This document shows positions 53,469 through 63,188 of a DNA stretch of 64,000 nucleotides, one piece after another. Each line of letters opens with the position of its first letter. Position 1 is the first letter of the stretch. The DNA lies in contig NZ_FPCJ01000001.1 in the NCBI RefSeq assembly GCF_900116565.1, positions 2,662,540 to 2,726,539 on the forward strand. Direction: 5' to 3'. Source of the stretch: Thermoflavifilum thermophilum (lineage in GTDB: Bacteria; Bacteroidota; Bacteroidia; Chitinophagales; Chitinophagaceae). The notes under the pieces were generated by a model, which was given only the letters and a program-made list of their open reading frames with translations, had not been told where the DNA came from and searched no databases. A program made the position numbers and the translations under genes.

Positions 53469-55508
53469 ATGGCCAGAAAAATAAAAGCTCCAGCTTTGTT
53501 TGATCGCAGGCTTCTGCGTGAAGCTTTCCTGCAATCGTTTATCAAACTCCACCCTCGATTGATGATACACAATCCAGTTATGTTTACCGTGGAAGTGGGC
53601 ACAGCACTGATGGTAGTTGTGACCTTTATAGCTGTCTTGCATCTGATGCTGGGTGAGCCAGTAGCTTACAATGCTGTGATAGCGATTATTTTACTGTTTA
53701 CTTTATTGTTTGCCAATTTCGCTGAAGGTTTGGCAGAAGCGCGTGGCAAAGCTCAAGCTGAATCACTTCGCAAAACACGGGAAGATACCATTGCCAAACG
53801 TTTGCCCTATAAAGACGCTGATCCGGCTGAAGCCGAAATGATACCAGCTTCTCAACTAAGAAAAGGCGATATCTTTTTCTGTGAAGCTGGTGATATCATT
53901 CCATCCGATGGTGAAATCATTGAAGGTATTGCTTCGATTGATGAATCGGCTATCACAGGTGAATCTGCTCCCGTAATTCGGGAGGCGGGTGGCGATCGGA
54001 GTGGTGTAACAGGCGGAACAAAAGTCTTGTCAGACTGGATTAAAGTAAGGGTAACCATCAACCGCGGAGAAAGTTATCTGGATAAGATGATTTCCCTGGT
54101 TGAAGGAGCCTCCCGTCAGAAAACACCCAATGAAGTTGCCTTAACAATTTTGCTGGCTTCATTGACGCTTGTTTTTATTGTAGTATGTGTTACTCTTTCA
54201 TTTTTTGCCGCTTATGCACACACTCAGATTTCACTCGCTGCATACATTGCTTTATTTGTTTGCCTCATACCTACTACTATTGGCGGACTTTTAAGTGCAA
54301 TTGGCATAGCGGGCATGAATCGTGCTTTGCAGGCCAATATTATTGCCAAAAGCGGGAAAGCGGTAGAAACTGCCGGTGACGTGGATACCCTGTTGCTGGA
54401 TAAAACAGGAACCATTACGATAGGCAACCGCAAAGCTACGCGTTTTCACCCTCTTCAGGGCGTTGATCTTCAACACCTTATTGATTGTGCTGTACTTAGT
54501 TCCATGGCCGATGATACGCCAGAAGGCAGGTCAATCCTGGAATTGGCAAAGCAATATCCAGATAAGACAAAGTTTCCGGATGCCACAATGATTCCTTTTA
54601 CAGCCGAAACACGCACATCTGGCATAGATTTGCCCAACCGAAAGATTCGCAAAGGTTCTGTTGACGCAGTTGGTCATCTGTGCGCCCAGGCTGGTCATCC
54701 GCTTACTCAAGAGGCTTATGCTATTGTGGAATCTATTTCAAAAAATGGCGGTACCCCTCTGGTGGTGAGTGAAAATGGGCAGGCTCTGGGAATCATTGAG
54801 TTACAAGATATCATCAAACCTGGTATTCAAGAACGATTTCAGCGACTCAGAAAAATGGGTGTAAAAACTGTAATGGTTACAGGAGATAATCCGCTGACCG
54901 CAAAATACATTGCCGAAAAAGCAGGCGTGGATGATTATATTGCGGAAGCCAAGCCTGAAGACAAAATGCAATATATCAGGAAAGAACAACAGGAAGGCAA
55001 GCTGGTGGCCATGATGGGCGATGGTACAAATGATGCCCCTGCATTGGCACAGGCCGATGTGGGAGTAGCCATGAACAGTGGTACACAGGCTGCAAAAGAA
55101 GCAGGTAATATGGTTGATCTGGATAATGATCCGACCAAGCTTATTGAAGTAGTTGAAATTGGCAAACAATTGCTGATTACCCGCGGAACCCTTACTACCT
55201 TTAGCATTGCCAATGATATCGCTAAATATTTTGCCATTATACCAGCTTTGTTTATCAATCAAATACCCGGATTTCAGGCACTCAACATTATGCACCTCCA
55301 CAGTCCACAATCTGCTATCCTTTCAGCCGTGATTTTCAATGCCATTATCATCCCATTGCTCATCCCTTTAGCCATGCGTGGAGTAGCTTATCAACCGGTA
55401 GGAGCAACAGCTTTGCTCCGGCGTAACTTGTTGATTTATGGTGTGGGTGGACTCATATTACCATTTATAGGTATAAAATGCATTGACTTATTGATTTCGG
55501 TTCTGTAA
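53469..55508 (+). CDS. kdpB: KdpB, P-type ATPase subunit
   Basis: 679 residues. The phosphorylated Asp lies in [13 protein letters not shown], the actuator motif is ITGESAP, and the hinge motif is [22 protein letters not shown]. Membrane helices lie near the N-terminus, around residues 220-290 and at the C-terminus. It hydrolyses ATP to drive potassium uptake through KdpA. Gap to kdpA is 30 nt. Confidence 0.95.
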   Translation: MARKIKAPALFDRRLLREAFLQSFIKLHPRLMIHNPVMFTVEVGTALMVVVTFIAVLHLMLGEPVAYNAVIAIILLFTLLFANFAEGLAEARGKAQAESLRKTREDTIAKRLPYKDADPAEAEMIPASQLRKGDIFFCEAGDIIPSDGEIIEGIASIDESAITGESAPVIREAGGDRSGVTGGTKVLSDWIKVRVTINRGESYLDKMISLVEGASRQKTPNEVALTILLASLTLVFIVVCVTLSFFAAYAHTQISLAAYIALFVCLIPTTIGGLLSAIGIAGMNRALQANIIAKSGKAVETAGDVDTLLLDKTGTITIGNRKATRFHPLQGVDLQHLIDCAVLSSMADDTPEGRSILELAKQYPDKTKFPDATMIPFTAETRTSGIDLPNRKIRKGSVDAVGHLCAQAGHPLTQEAYAIVESISKNGGTPLVVSENGQALGIIELQDIIKPGIQERFQRLRKMGVKTVMVTGDNPLTAKYIAEKAGVDDYIAEAKPEDKMQYIRKEQQEGKLVAMMGDGTNDAPALAQADVGVAMNSGTQAAKEAGNMVDLDNDPTKLIEVVEIGKQLLITRGTLTTFSIANDIAKYFAIIPALFINQIPGFQALNIMHLHSPQSAILSAVIFNAIIIPLLIPLAMRGVAYQPVGATALLRRNLLIYGVGGLILPFIGIKCIDLLISVL

Positions 55509-55521
55509 ACGTTGTACAATT

Positions 55522-56097
55522 ATGCGTTATCATCTGTTTAAATCTCTGATTATCACCACATGCATGATTACCTTATGCTGCTTCGGATATGTATTGATCG
55601 TGCGTCTTTCGGCTGTATTTTTTCCTGGCGGCGGATTGGGTGTTATGATTCGTGATGCTCAGCAACAGATTGTGGGCTATGTGCAAATCGGGCAACCATT
55701 TACTAGCGACAGGTATTTTTGGGGACGGCCTTCAGCCATTGATTACGATGCTTCACAAAGCGGAGGAAGCAATCTGGCTCCATCAAATCCTTTGCTGATT
55801 CAACAAGTACAGGAGCGTATCAAATATTTTGAGACCCGGAATCCCGGAATCGCCGTGAGTCGGATTCCGGTTGACCTGGTTACAACCAGTGGCAGTGGTT
55901 TGGATCCGGATATTTCTCCGGAAGCCGCATTTATACAGGTAAAACGCGTAGCACAGGCCCGACAATTACCCGAACAGGTTGTGGATTCCCTTGTGCGGGC
56001 CTATATCCAACCTCCCCTGTTGCATTTACTGGGACCTGCTTACGTAAACGTATTGCAGCTTAACTTAGCATTGGATAAACTCTCTTCATCACTTTAA
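55522..56097 (+). CDS. kdpC: KdpC, accessory subunit
   Basis: 191 residues with one N-terminal membrane helix and a periplasmic domain containing the family segments GQPFTSDRYFWGRPSA, SGGSNLAPSNPLL and SGSGLDPDISPEAA. KdpC assists assembly and potassium affinity of the complex. It lies 13 nt after kdpB. Confidence 0.94.
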   Translation: MRYHLFKSLIITTCMITLCCFGYVLIVRLSAVFFPGGGLGVMIRDAQQQIVGYVQIGQPFTSDRYFWGRPSAIDYDASQSGGSNLAPSNPLLIQQVQERIKYFETRNPGIAVSRIPVDLVTTSGSGLDPDISPEAAFIQVKRVAQARQLPEQVVDSLVRAYIQPPLLHLLGPAYVNVLQLNLALDKLSSSL

Positions 56098-56126
56098 AAT
56101 GAATTCAGCATAAATTAACGAGTTTC

Positions 56127-57251
56127 ATGGTTAAGCCCGATGCAAGCATTCATACTTTTATTGAGCTGATCCGCAAAAAACGACGCGGCAAGCTGAAGAT
56201 ATACATCGGTATGTGTGCCGGTGTAGGTAAAACTTACCGCATGCTTCAGGAGGCTCATGTGCTGCTGAAAAATGGAATTGATGTTAAAATAGGCTATATT
56301 GAAACACACGGTCGTGCAGAAACGGAAACTCTGCTGGAAGGATTGCCGCTTATTCCACGAAGAAAAGTTTATTACAAAGGAAAAGAACTTGAGGAAATGG
56401 ATCTGCAGGCCATCATCAACCTGCATCCAGAAGTTGTTATTGTGGATGAACTTGCACATACCAACGCACCGGGTAGCAAACATGAAAAAAGATGGATGGA
56501 TGTACTGGAAATACTGGATGCAGGCATCAATGTGATTACAGCTGTGAATATCCAGCATATTGAAAGTTTGCACGATGATGTGAAAGAAATTACGGGCATT
56601 GAAGTAACAGAGCGCATTCCAGATAAAATTCTTCAGGATGCCGATGAAGTAATCAATATCGATCTGGCTGTAGAGGAGTTGATGGACAGGCTTAAACAAG
56701 GGAAAATATATGATCCACAAAAGATTCCTTATGCATTGGAACACTTTTTTCAAAATGAAAAAATATGGCAATTACGTGAGCTGGCACTCAAAGAGGTAGC
56801 CTCGCAGGTAGAAAGAAGAATTGAGCAGAATATTCCACCCAATCTGCAGCTAAGGCCGGAAAGGTTCATGGCATGCATCAGCACCAACTACGAAACCGCC
56901 AAACGCATTATTCGTAAAACAGCTCGTATAGCTGCATATTACAACAGCAAATGGTATATCCTTTATGTACAAACCCCCAGAGAAACCGACGAAAAAATTA
57001 AACTCGCCCTGCAGCGACATTTGATTAATAATTTTAAGCTGGCAACTGAGCTCGGTGCAGAAGTGATCAAAGTAAAAAGCAATAGCGTTGCAAAGGCAAT
57101 TGCAGAGGCCGCTATTGAACATAAAATTACAACCATTTGTATCGGAAAACCGCATATCTCCTTGTTCAACATCATCCTGAACACCGCAGTTTTCAACCAA
57201 TTGCTTAACAAACTTTCAGAAACCGATATCGATATCATTATTTTGTCTTGA
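56127..57251 (+). CDS. kdpD: KdpD-type sensor without kinase domain
   Basis: 374 residues. The N-terminal KdpD domain carries the P-loop IGMCAGVGKTYRML and VDELAHTNAPGSKHEKRWMDV; the C-terminal third is a universal-stress-like domain (ERFMACISTNYETAKRIIRK). The membrane helices and histidine kinase of enterobacterial KdpD are absent. A separate kinase gene starts 4 nt later, so the two probably work as a pair. The gene is not broken: it ends in its own stop and the next gene has its own membrane region. Confidence 0.88.
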   Translation: MVKPDASIHTFIELIRKKRRGKLKIYIGMCAGVGKTYRMLQEAHVLLKNGIDVKIGYIETHGRAETETLLEGLPLIPRRKVYYKGKELEEMDLQAIINLHPEVVIVDELAHTNAPGSKHEKRWMDVLEILDAGINVITAVNIQHIESLHDDVKEITGIEVTERIPDKILQDADEVINIDLAVEELMDRLKQGKIYDPQKIPYALEHFFQNEKIWQLRELALKEVASQVERRIEQNIPPNLQLRPERFMACISTNYETAKRIIRKTARIAAYYNSKWYILYVQTPRETDEKIKLALQRHLINNFKLATELGAEVIKVKSNSVAKAIAEAAIEHKITTICIGKPHISLFNIILNTAVFNQLLNKLSETDIDIIILS

Positions 57252-57255
57252 AACC

Positions 57256-58974
57256 ATGAGCATCAAATATAAACTATTATTAGGTTTAGGCTTCCTCTTG
57301 TGCATGATTCTTTTAGTGGGAATTATTGCTATTTACGATGTTTCAAAAATGATGCGAAATACCCAAAGAATTATTCAGGACAATTATGAATCCCTCAACT
57401 ATTGTAATCAAATGCTTCAGAGCGTGAATGATTACCCTATTGATAGTGTTCAGGTAAGTCTTTTTCAGCAGACATTGGAAAAAGAAAAACATAACTGCAC
57501 TGAACCAGGTGAGGCTCAGGCCGTGAAAACAGTAGATTCACTATTTCAGTTTATTCTTGCACACCCAAATCAGCCGTCTTTCTATAGCCAGATCAGACTG
57601 GCTATTAACAGGGTGTATGAAATCAACCAACTGGCCATATCCCGTAAATATCATTTTGCTCAGCAGGAAGCTCGGCAAATAAAATTTTGGTTCATCAGTA
57701 TCTTCCTCCTTATGCTTCTGCTTAGCATAGGATTTATATTTTGGTTCACACACACGATCAATAAACCGTTTATTCAACTTCAACAGGCTATTCGAAAAAT
57801 AGCCAACAAAGATTACAACGTAAATTTATCTATGCACCGTAAGGACGAATTCGGGAAGCTTGCTTTCGATATTCTTTATATGGCTTCTAGGCTAAAGGAG
57901 TATGAAAACTCTAACCTGGCTCAAATTAAAACTGAAAAAAAGCGCATAGAAGTATTAATTCAAAACTTTCCTGATCCCTTGATGGTAATAGATGAAAATC
58001 AATATATTGTTTTTGCTAATGATGAAGCACTTCGGGTGTTAAACCTCGAAAAATCAATTATTGGATCCAAGCTTGAAAAACTTATTCCTGAAAATGATAT
58101 TCTTCGTGATATATTCAATCACAATATTTCTTCCTGCTCCGTTGAAAATTCAGTCTTGAATATTTGTGTTGATCAAAAAGAATCCTACTTCGAAGTTAAA
58201 AGAATTAAAGTGAAAGGAAAATTTACGGAGGATGATGACGAATCTCACATGGGTGAAATTATTATTCTGAAGGATATTACTGCTTACAAAAAACTTGATC
58301 TGGCTAAGACAAATTTTATCGCTACAATCTCGCATCAATTGAAAACCCCGGTAACTTCCATGTTATTAAGCCTGAAATTAATGCAGGAAGACAGAGAACA
58401 TCTTCTCAATGAAGATCAAATGACATTAGTCAGGGGAATGCAAGATGATTGCCAATCTATGCTAAATATTCTTGCTGAAATACTTAAATTTACCCAACTT
58501 GAATCGGGTAAAATCGATGTTACGCTTCAGCGCCATTCTCCTCCTGAAATCCTGAAATATGCGTTGCATGCTGTAAAGTTACAAGCTGACCAAAAGCATA
58601 TTGATATTGATGTGCAACTTCCCGATCAACTTCCTGATATTATGTGCGATGGAGAGAAAACAGCCTGGGTACTCATTAACCTGATCAGCAACGCGATTCG
58701 TTATTCCCGTGAGGGTAGCCGCATTGAAATTGCTTTACAGGAAAAAAATCAGGAATTAATTTGGAAAATTACCGATCAGGGACCTGGTATTGCCAAGCAA
58801 TATTTAGAGAAAATTTTTCAACATTATTTTCGAGTTCCCCAGTTGCAACAGGAAGGAACCGGACTTGGTTTGGCTATCAGCCGGGAATTTATTGAGGCGC
58901 AAGGTGGAAAAATATGGGCAGAGAGTGAATTAGGAGTTGGTAGTACCTTTTATTTTAGCTTGAAAATTGCCTAA
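57256..58974 (+). CDS. Membrane sensor histidine kinase of the kdp locus
   Basis: 572 residues. Two membrane helices (about 8-28 and 150-172) enclose a periplasmic domain. HAMP (NKPFIQLQQAIRKIANKDY) and a PAS-like domain (IQNFPDPLMVIDENQYIVFA) follow. The phospho-acceptor is His360 in ISHQLKTPV; N box LISNAIRYS, G1 DQGPGIA and G2 GTGLGLAIS complete the ATPase. Its position suggests that it phosphorylates the NtrC-type regulator at 50006 together with the KdpD-like protein. Confidence 0.87.
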   Translation: MSIKYKLLLGLGFLLCMILLVGIIAIYDVSKMMRNTQRIIQDNYESLNYCNQMLQSVNDYPIDSVQVSLFQQTLEKEKHNCTEPGEAQAVKTVDSLFQFILAHPNQPSFYSQIRLAINRVYEINQLAISRKYHFAQQEARQIKFWFISIFLLMLLLSIGFIFWFTHTINKPFIQLQQAIRKIANKDYNVNLSMHRKDEFGKLAFDILYMASRLKEYENSNLAQIKTEKKRIEVLIQNFPDPLMVIDENQYIVFANDEALRVLNLEKSIIGSKLEKLIPENDILRDIFNHNISSCSVENSVLNICVDQKESYFEVKRIKVKGKFTEDDDESHMGEIIILKDITAYKKLDLAKTNFIATISHQLKTPVTSMLLSLKLMQEDREHLLNEDQMTLVRGMQDDCQSMLNILAEILKFTQLESGKIDVTLQRHSPPEILKYALHAVKLQADQKHIDIDVQLPDQLPDIMCDGEKTAWVLINLISNAIRYSREGSRIEIALQEKNQELIWKITDQGPGIAKQYLEKIFQHYFRVPQLQQEGTGLGLAISREFIEAQGGKIWAESELGVGSTFYFSLKIA

Positions 58975-59012
58975 TCTTCTACCACATATACCTGCCTTTC
59001 GTTTAAAATACT

Positions 59013-59020
59013 TACATTTG
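59013..59020 (+). promoter_or_regulatory. -7 promoter box of the gnd-zwf-pgl operon
   Basis: TACATTTG is a perfect TAnnTTTG match 40 nt before the gnd ATG. The -33 box is not clear. Confidence 0.4.
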
Positions 59021-59060
59021 CTAAGATAATATTTGCTCATTTAATACCTATCATTCCGAT

Positions 59061-60473
59061 ATGACAGTCTCCGGATTTGATTTTGGTATGATCGGCCTGG
59101 GTACTATGGGAAGAAATCTGTTGCTCAACCTGGCTGATCATGGTTATCATGTATTGGGGTTTGATCAGGATGCTTCAAAGATTCAGTTGTTAAATGATGA
59201 CCCGTCGGCTGAAGCCGGTAAAGTGAAAGGTGTGGCAAGTGTGCAGGAAATGATTGCTTTGCTGCAGCCACCCAGAAAGATTATGATGCTGGTGCCCGCC
59301 GGCAAAGCTGTGGATGCGGTTATCGATGAATTGCTTCCCTTGCTTTCACCGGGAGATATTATCATCGATGGCGGAAATTCCTATTACAAAGATACCCTGC
59401 GCCGCATGCAAAAATGTGCAGAACGGCAAATTCATTTTATAGGTGTGGGCATATCAGGTGGAGAGAAAGGTGCTAGATACGGGCCCAGCATCATGCCTGG
59501 CGGCGATGAGAATGCTTACGAGGTGTTGAAACCCTTGCTGGAAGCCATTGCAGCAAAGGTGAACGATTCACCTTGTGTAGCCTATCTGGGAAAAGGCGCT
59601 GCGGGTCATTTTGTAAAAATGGTACACAATGGCATTGAATATGCCATCATGCAAATGATCAGCGAAACGTACTGGATATTCCGCGACGCGCTGAAACTCA
59701 CGCCCGATGCCATTCATGAAATATATCAGAAATGGAATGAAGGGCCCATGCAATCGTTTTTGCTGGAAATCACGGCCAAAATTTTTGAAAAACAGGACCC
59801 GGATTCCGGCCAGCGACTGATCGATTTGATTGATGATCATGCTGAAGCTAAGGGTACCGGCAAATGGACTTCTCAGGAAGCCATGGACCTGCATATACCG
59901 GTGAATGTGATTGATACAGCCGTGGCTATGCGTGATCTGTCGGGCTTTGCAGCTGAACGCAAGCAAGCCGCTCAAGTATACCATCCGTCTCGTAGAAGGT
60001 TATCCGATAGTTCACTGGTTGCAGAACATCTGCACGATGCGCTATATTTTGGTACAATTGTGTGTTATGCACAGGGATTGGCTATGTTATACATGGCTTC
60101 AAAAGAATTACAGATGGATATTCCCCTGCAGGAAGTTGTGCGCATCTGGCGTGGAGGATGCATCATTCGCTCGGCACTGCTCGATCAGTTTTATTCCATT
60201 TATCAACAGCAGCCTGATTTGCCTAATTTGTTGCTCAATACACAAATTGCTGATCTATTGATGAAGCTGGAATATCATGCCCGGCAGATTCTTTCCATCG
60301 CTTTGCTGGGTGGTTATGCTCTGCCGGGATTGCTAAGTGCTATGAGCTATTTTGATGCCTATCGCAGTGAACGATTGCCGGCTAATCTTATTCAAGCCCA
60401 GCGCGATTTCTTTGGCGCACATACCTACAAACGCATTGACCGCGAGGGTGTTTTTCATACTGAATGGGAATAA
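59061..60473 (+). CDS. gnd: 6-phosphogluconate dehydrogenase, decarboxylating
   Basis: 470 residues, as in E. coli Gnd. The NADP-binding fold has IGLGTMGRNLLLNLADHGY; the substrate site has GISGGEKGARYGPSIMPGG, and HNGIEYAIMQMISE is the catalytic helix. It converts 6-phosphogluconate to ribulose 5-phosphate with NADPH and CO2. It starts a three-gene run with zwf and pgl, so all three enzymes of the oxidative branch are together. Confidence 0.95.
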   Translation: MTVSGFDFGMIGLGTMGRNLLLNLADHGYHVLGFDQDASKIQLLNDDPSAEAGKVKGVASVQEMIALLQPPRKIMMLVPAGKAVDAVIDELLPLLSPGDIIIDGGNSYYKDTLRRMQKCAERQIHFIGVGISGGEKGARYGPSIMPGGDENAYEVLKPLLEAIAAKVNDSPCVAYLGKGAAGHFVKMVHNGIEYAIMQMISETYWIFRDALKLTPDAIHEIYQKWNEGPMQSFLLEITAKIFEKQDPDSGQRLIDLIDDHAEAKGTGKWTSQEAMDLHIPVNVIDTAVAMRDLSGFAAERKQAAQVYHPSRRRLSDSSLVAEHLHDALYFGTIVCYAQGLAMLYMASKELQMDIPLQEVVRIWRGGCIIRSALLDQFYSIYQQQPDLPNLLLNTQIADLLMKLEYHARQILSIALLGGYALPGLLSAMSYFDAYRSERLPANLIQAQRDFFGAHTYKRIDREGVFHTEWE

Positions 60474-60488
60474 ACAAAAAACTTTCAC

Positions 60489-62012
60489 ATGAGCGTGCAT
60501 AAAAAACCCGATCCGGCCATCTTCTTTATCCTGGGAGGAAGTGGCGACCTGACTTACAGAAAATTGATTCCTGCTCTTTATAATTTGTTTCTGGACGATT
60601 GGATGCCCGAACAATTTCATATCGTGGGTATCGGGCGCACGGCATACAGCAATGAAAAATACAAAGCCCATCTGCTGGAAGGTATTCATAAATTCTCCAG
60701 AAGAAGAAATCATAAAACTGACCATTGGAATGAATTCAGCGAGCATATCGAATACTTGCAGATGGACGTGGAAGATAATCAGGCTTATCAGAGCATCACT
60801 AAAATTGTAAACAATAAAGAAAAGACATTTGGCACGCATCCCAATGTGATTTTCTATCTGGCGGTAGCCCCTCAGCTGGTTCCGGATATTGCTAAACATT
60901 TAGGTCAGTTGAATATCTGTGCGGATCGGAAATGTTGCCGGATTGTAGTGGAAAAACCATTCGGACATGATCTACAAAGTGCACATGAACTGAATCAGCT
61001 GTTGCAAAGCATGTTTGATGAAAGTCAGATTTACCGGATTGATCATTATTTAGGCAAGGAAACCGTGCAGAACATTCTGGCTTTTCGCTTTGCCAATGCA
61101 TTGTTTGAACCCATCTGGAACTGCAATTACATTGATCATATTCAAATCACAGCTGCCGAAAGTGTAGGACTGGAGGGGCGCAACAGCTATTATGAAAAAG
61201 CTGGTGCCTTGCGCGACATGGTGCAAAATCATATTCTACAATTACTTTGCATGATTGCGATGGAAGCGCCTGTGTCTTTTGATGCCAATGAAATCCGAAA
61301 TAAAAAAGTGGATGTGCTGAATGCTATTCGCAAAATCCGGAAAGAAGAAGTACAGGATTATGCCGTGCGCGGCCAGTATGGACCTGGGTGGATGAAAGGA
61401 CAGAAAGTTGTGGGTTATCGTCAGGAAAAAGGAGTGGATCCCGAATCGCCGGTTGAAACATTTGCGGCTGTTAAGTTTTACGTGGATAATTGGCGCTGGC
61501 AGGGTGTTCCGTTTTATGTGCGTACCGGAAAATATCTGCATGAAAAAACCACCATCATTGTATTGCAATTTCGTCCGGCACCGCATTATGCCTTTCCGCC
61601 TGAAGCCGCTGAAACCTGGCGCCCCAACCGACTTACCATCAGCATCCAGCCCAATATGGATATCCGCATTCGCTTTCAGGCTAAACGACCCGGCCAGAAA
61701 ATGACCCTGAGTCCGGTGGATATGATTTTTAATTACGAAGAAGCTTATGAAGATCATTCACCGGAAGCTTATGAAACCCTGTTGCTCGATATCATGGAAG
61801 GCGATGCTACGTTGTTCATGCGTGCCGATCAGGTAGAAGCCGCCTGGCGTGTGATTACGCCCATCCTGGAAGCCTGGCAGAACCGCCCGCCGGTGGATTT
61901 TCCCAACTATGCACCCGGCACCTGGGGCCCTGAAGATGCGGAAGCGCTGATTGCACGGGATGGCCATAACTGGATTACCCTTCCACCCCTGCATCAGGAA
62001 CACGAAGGTTAA
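60489..62012 (+). CDS. zwf: Glucose-6-phosphate dehydrogenase
   Basis: 507 residues. The coenzyme loop GGSGDLTYRKLIPALYNL and the active-site RIDHYLGKETVQN with its catalytic His are clear, and VEKPFGHDL is the substrate-binding segment. It oxidises glucose 6-phosphate and makes NADPH. Starts 15 nt after gnd. Confidence 0.96.
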   Translation: MSVHKKPDPAIFFILGGSGDLTYRKLIPALYNLFLDDWMPEQFHIVGIGRTAYSNEKYKAHLLEGIHKFSRRRNHKTDHWNEFSEHIEYLQMDVEDNQAYQSITKIVNNKEKTFGTHPNVIFYLAVAPQLVPDIAKHLGQLNICADRKCCRIVVEKPFGHDLQSAHELNQLLQSMFDESQIYRIDHYLGKETVQNILAFRFANALFEPIWNCNYIDHIQITAAESVGLEGRNSYYEKAGALRDMVQNHILQLLCMIAMEAPVSFDANEIRNKKVDVLNAIRKIRKEEVQDYAVRGQYGPGWMKGQKVVGYRQEKGVDPESPVETFAAVKFYVDNWRWQGVPFYVRTGKYLHEKTTIIVLQFRPAPHYAFPPEAAETWRPNRLTISIQPNMDIRIRFQAKRPGQKMTLSPVDMIFNYEEAYEDHSPEAYETLLLDIMEGDATLFMRADQVEAAWRVITPILEAWQNRPPVDFPNYAPGTWGPEDAEALIARDGHNWITLPPLHQEHEG

Positions 62013-62031
62013 CCCATAAAAATGACGACAC

Positions 62032-62784
62032 ATGCACATCCATATTGCTGAAGATCTGAACGACCTGAGCCGGAAATATGCCTATTGGCTCATTGAACAT
62101 ATCCGATATACCCTGCAGAAAAAATCTTCTTCGCCCGCTGAAAAGCAAATCTATACCTGGGCTTTATCCGGTGGCAGCACCCCTCAGCATCTGTTTCAGT
62201 TGCTAAGCAAATCTCCCTTCAAGGAGCAGATTCCCTGGGAAAAGCTGCATATTTTCTGGGGCGATGAACGGCTGGTGCCTTTTCATGATTCCCGCAACAA
62301 TGGCAAAATGGCTTACGACCTGCTGTTGCAGCACGTGCCGGTAATATCCAGTCAGGTACATTACATTCCAACTGAAATGAAGCCTGAAGAAGCTGCCCAG
62401 GCTTATGAAAAAATCCTGCATCGCTATTTTGATGAGCAGGGATTCAGCTTTGATCTGGTCATGCTGGGTATGGGCACCAACGGACATACCCTATCTTTAT
62501 TCCCGCATACGGATGTCATTCATGAAAAAGAAAAATGGGTGAAAGCTGTATTTGTGGATGAACTTTCCATGTATCGCATCACGTTAACTCCTGTTATCGT
62601 CAATCGTGCATTCTGCGCTACTTTCCTGGTTTCAGGAAAAGATAAGGCCGATATGCTGAAAAAAGTATTGCAAGGCCCGTATCAACCCGATGCATATCCT
62701 GCACAAATCATTCGCCTGACCAACAACGAATTGCATTGGTTTGTGGATCGCGATGCGGCCAGTGAGTTAACGCTCTCTGAATGA
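62032..62784 (+). CDS. pgl: 6-phosphogluconolactonase
   Basis: 250 residues of the DevB/SOL type related to glucosamine-6-phosphate isomerase. WALSGGSTPQHLFQLL and FWGDERLVPFHDSRNN are substrate-site motifs, and LVMLGMGTNGHTLSLFP carries the catalytic region. It hydrolyses the lactone made by zwf. Last gene of the gnd-zwf-pgl run. Confidence 0.93.
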   Translation: MHIHIAEDLNDLSRKYAYWLIEHIRYTLQKKSSSPAEKQIYTWALSGGSTPQHLFQLLSKSPFKEQIPWEKLHIFWGDERLVPFHDSRNNGKMAYDLLLQHVPVISSQVHYIPTEMKPEEAAQAYEKILHRYFDEQGFSFDLVMLGMGTNGHTLSLFPHTDVIHEKEKWVKAVFVDELSMYRITLTPVIVNRAFCATFLVSGKDKADMLKKVLQGPYQPDAYPAQIIRLTNNELHWFVDRDAASELTLSE

Positions 62785-62968
62785 GAAGGCTGAAACTGGC
62801 ATGATCTATTGAAGTTTGGTTTACTACTCGTATTTTAACCATCTTCATCCTTCGCATTATAGCATCTGTTTGCTGACAGGCTGATTCTTCACAATCATGA
62901 AAGATACAGATGATTGATGATCCGTTATGTTCAATAGCATAAAGCGTGCGTACACCAAGCTTACACAT
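62780..62968 (-). pseudogene. Possible remnant of a DUF4242-like small protein
   Basis: A minus-strand frame reads GVRTLYAIEHNGSSIICIF then DCEESACQQTDAIM, similar in style to the C-terminal half of small DUF4242/nickel-binding-type proteins. The N-terminal half is missing and the frame runs on into pgl, so it is at best a fragment. Confidence 0.2.
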
Positions 62969-63031
62969 CGTTAGGCATAGCGGGATTGGCTGGGAATGGA
63001 AAATGAAAAAGCCGATGAAATCCTGGCTGAG

Positions 63032-63105
63032 TCGGGAAGACTGGATTCGAACCAGCGACCCCCACGTCCCGAACGTGGTGCGCTACCGGGCTGCGCTACT
63101 TCCCG
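63032..63105 (-). tRNA. tRNA-Pro (CGG anticodon)
   Basis: On the minus strand CGGGAAG and CTTCCCG pair as the acceptor stem, with discriminator A. The anticodon stem CCACG/CGTGG closes the loop TTCGGGA, giving anticodon CGG. T-loop GGTTCGAATCC is present. CCA is not encoded. Confidence 0.94.
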
Positions 63106-63188
63106 AATGACCAGGCAAAGATAGGATGTTCAGATCAAACTATCATGGTTGGATGCCGGTAAAAACAACAAGGCTGATAAAATTATCC

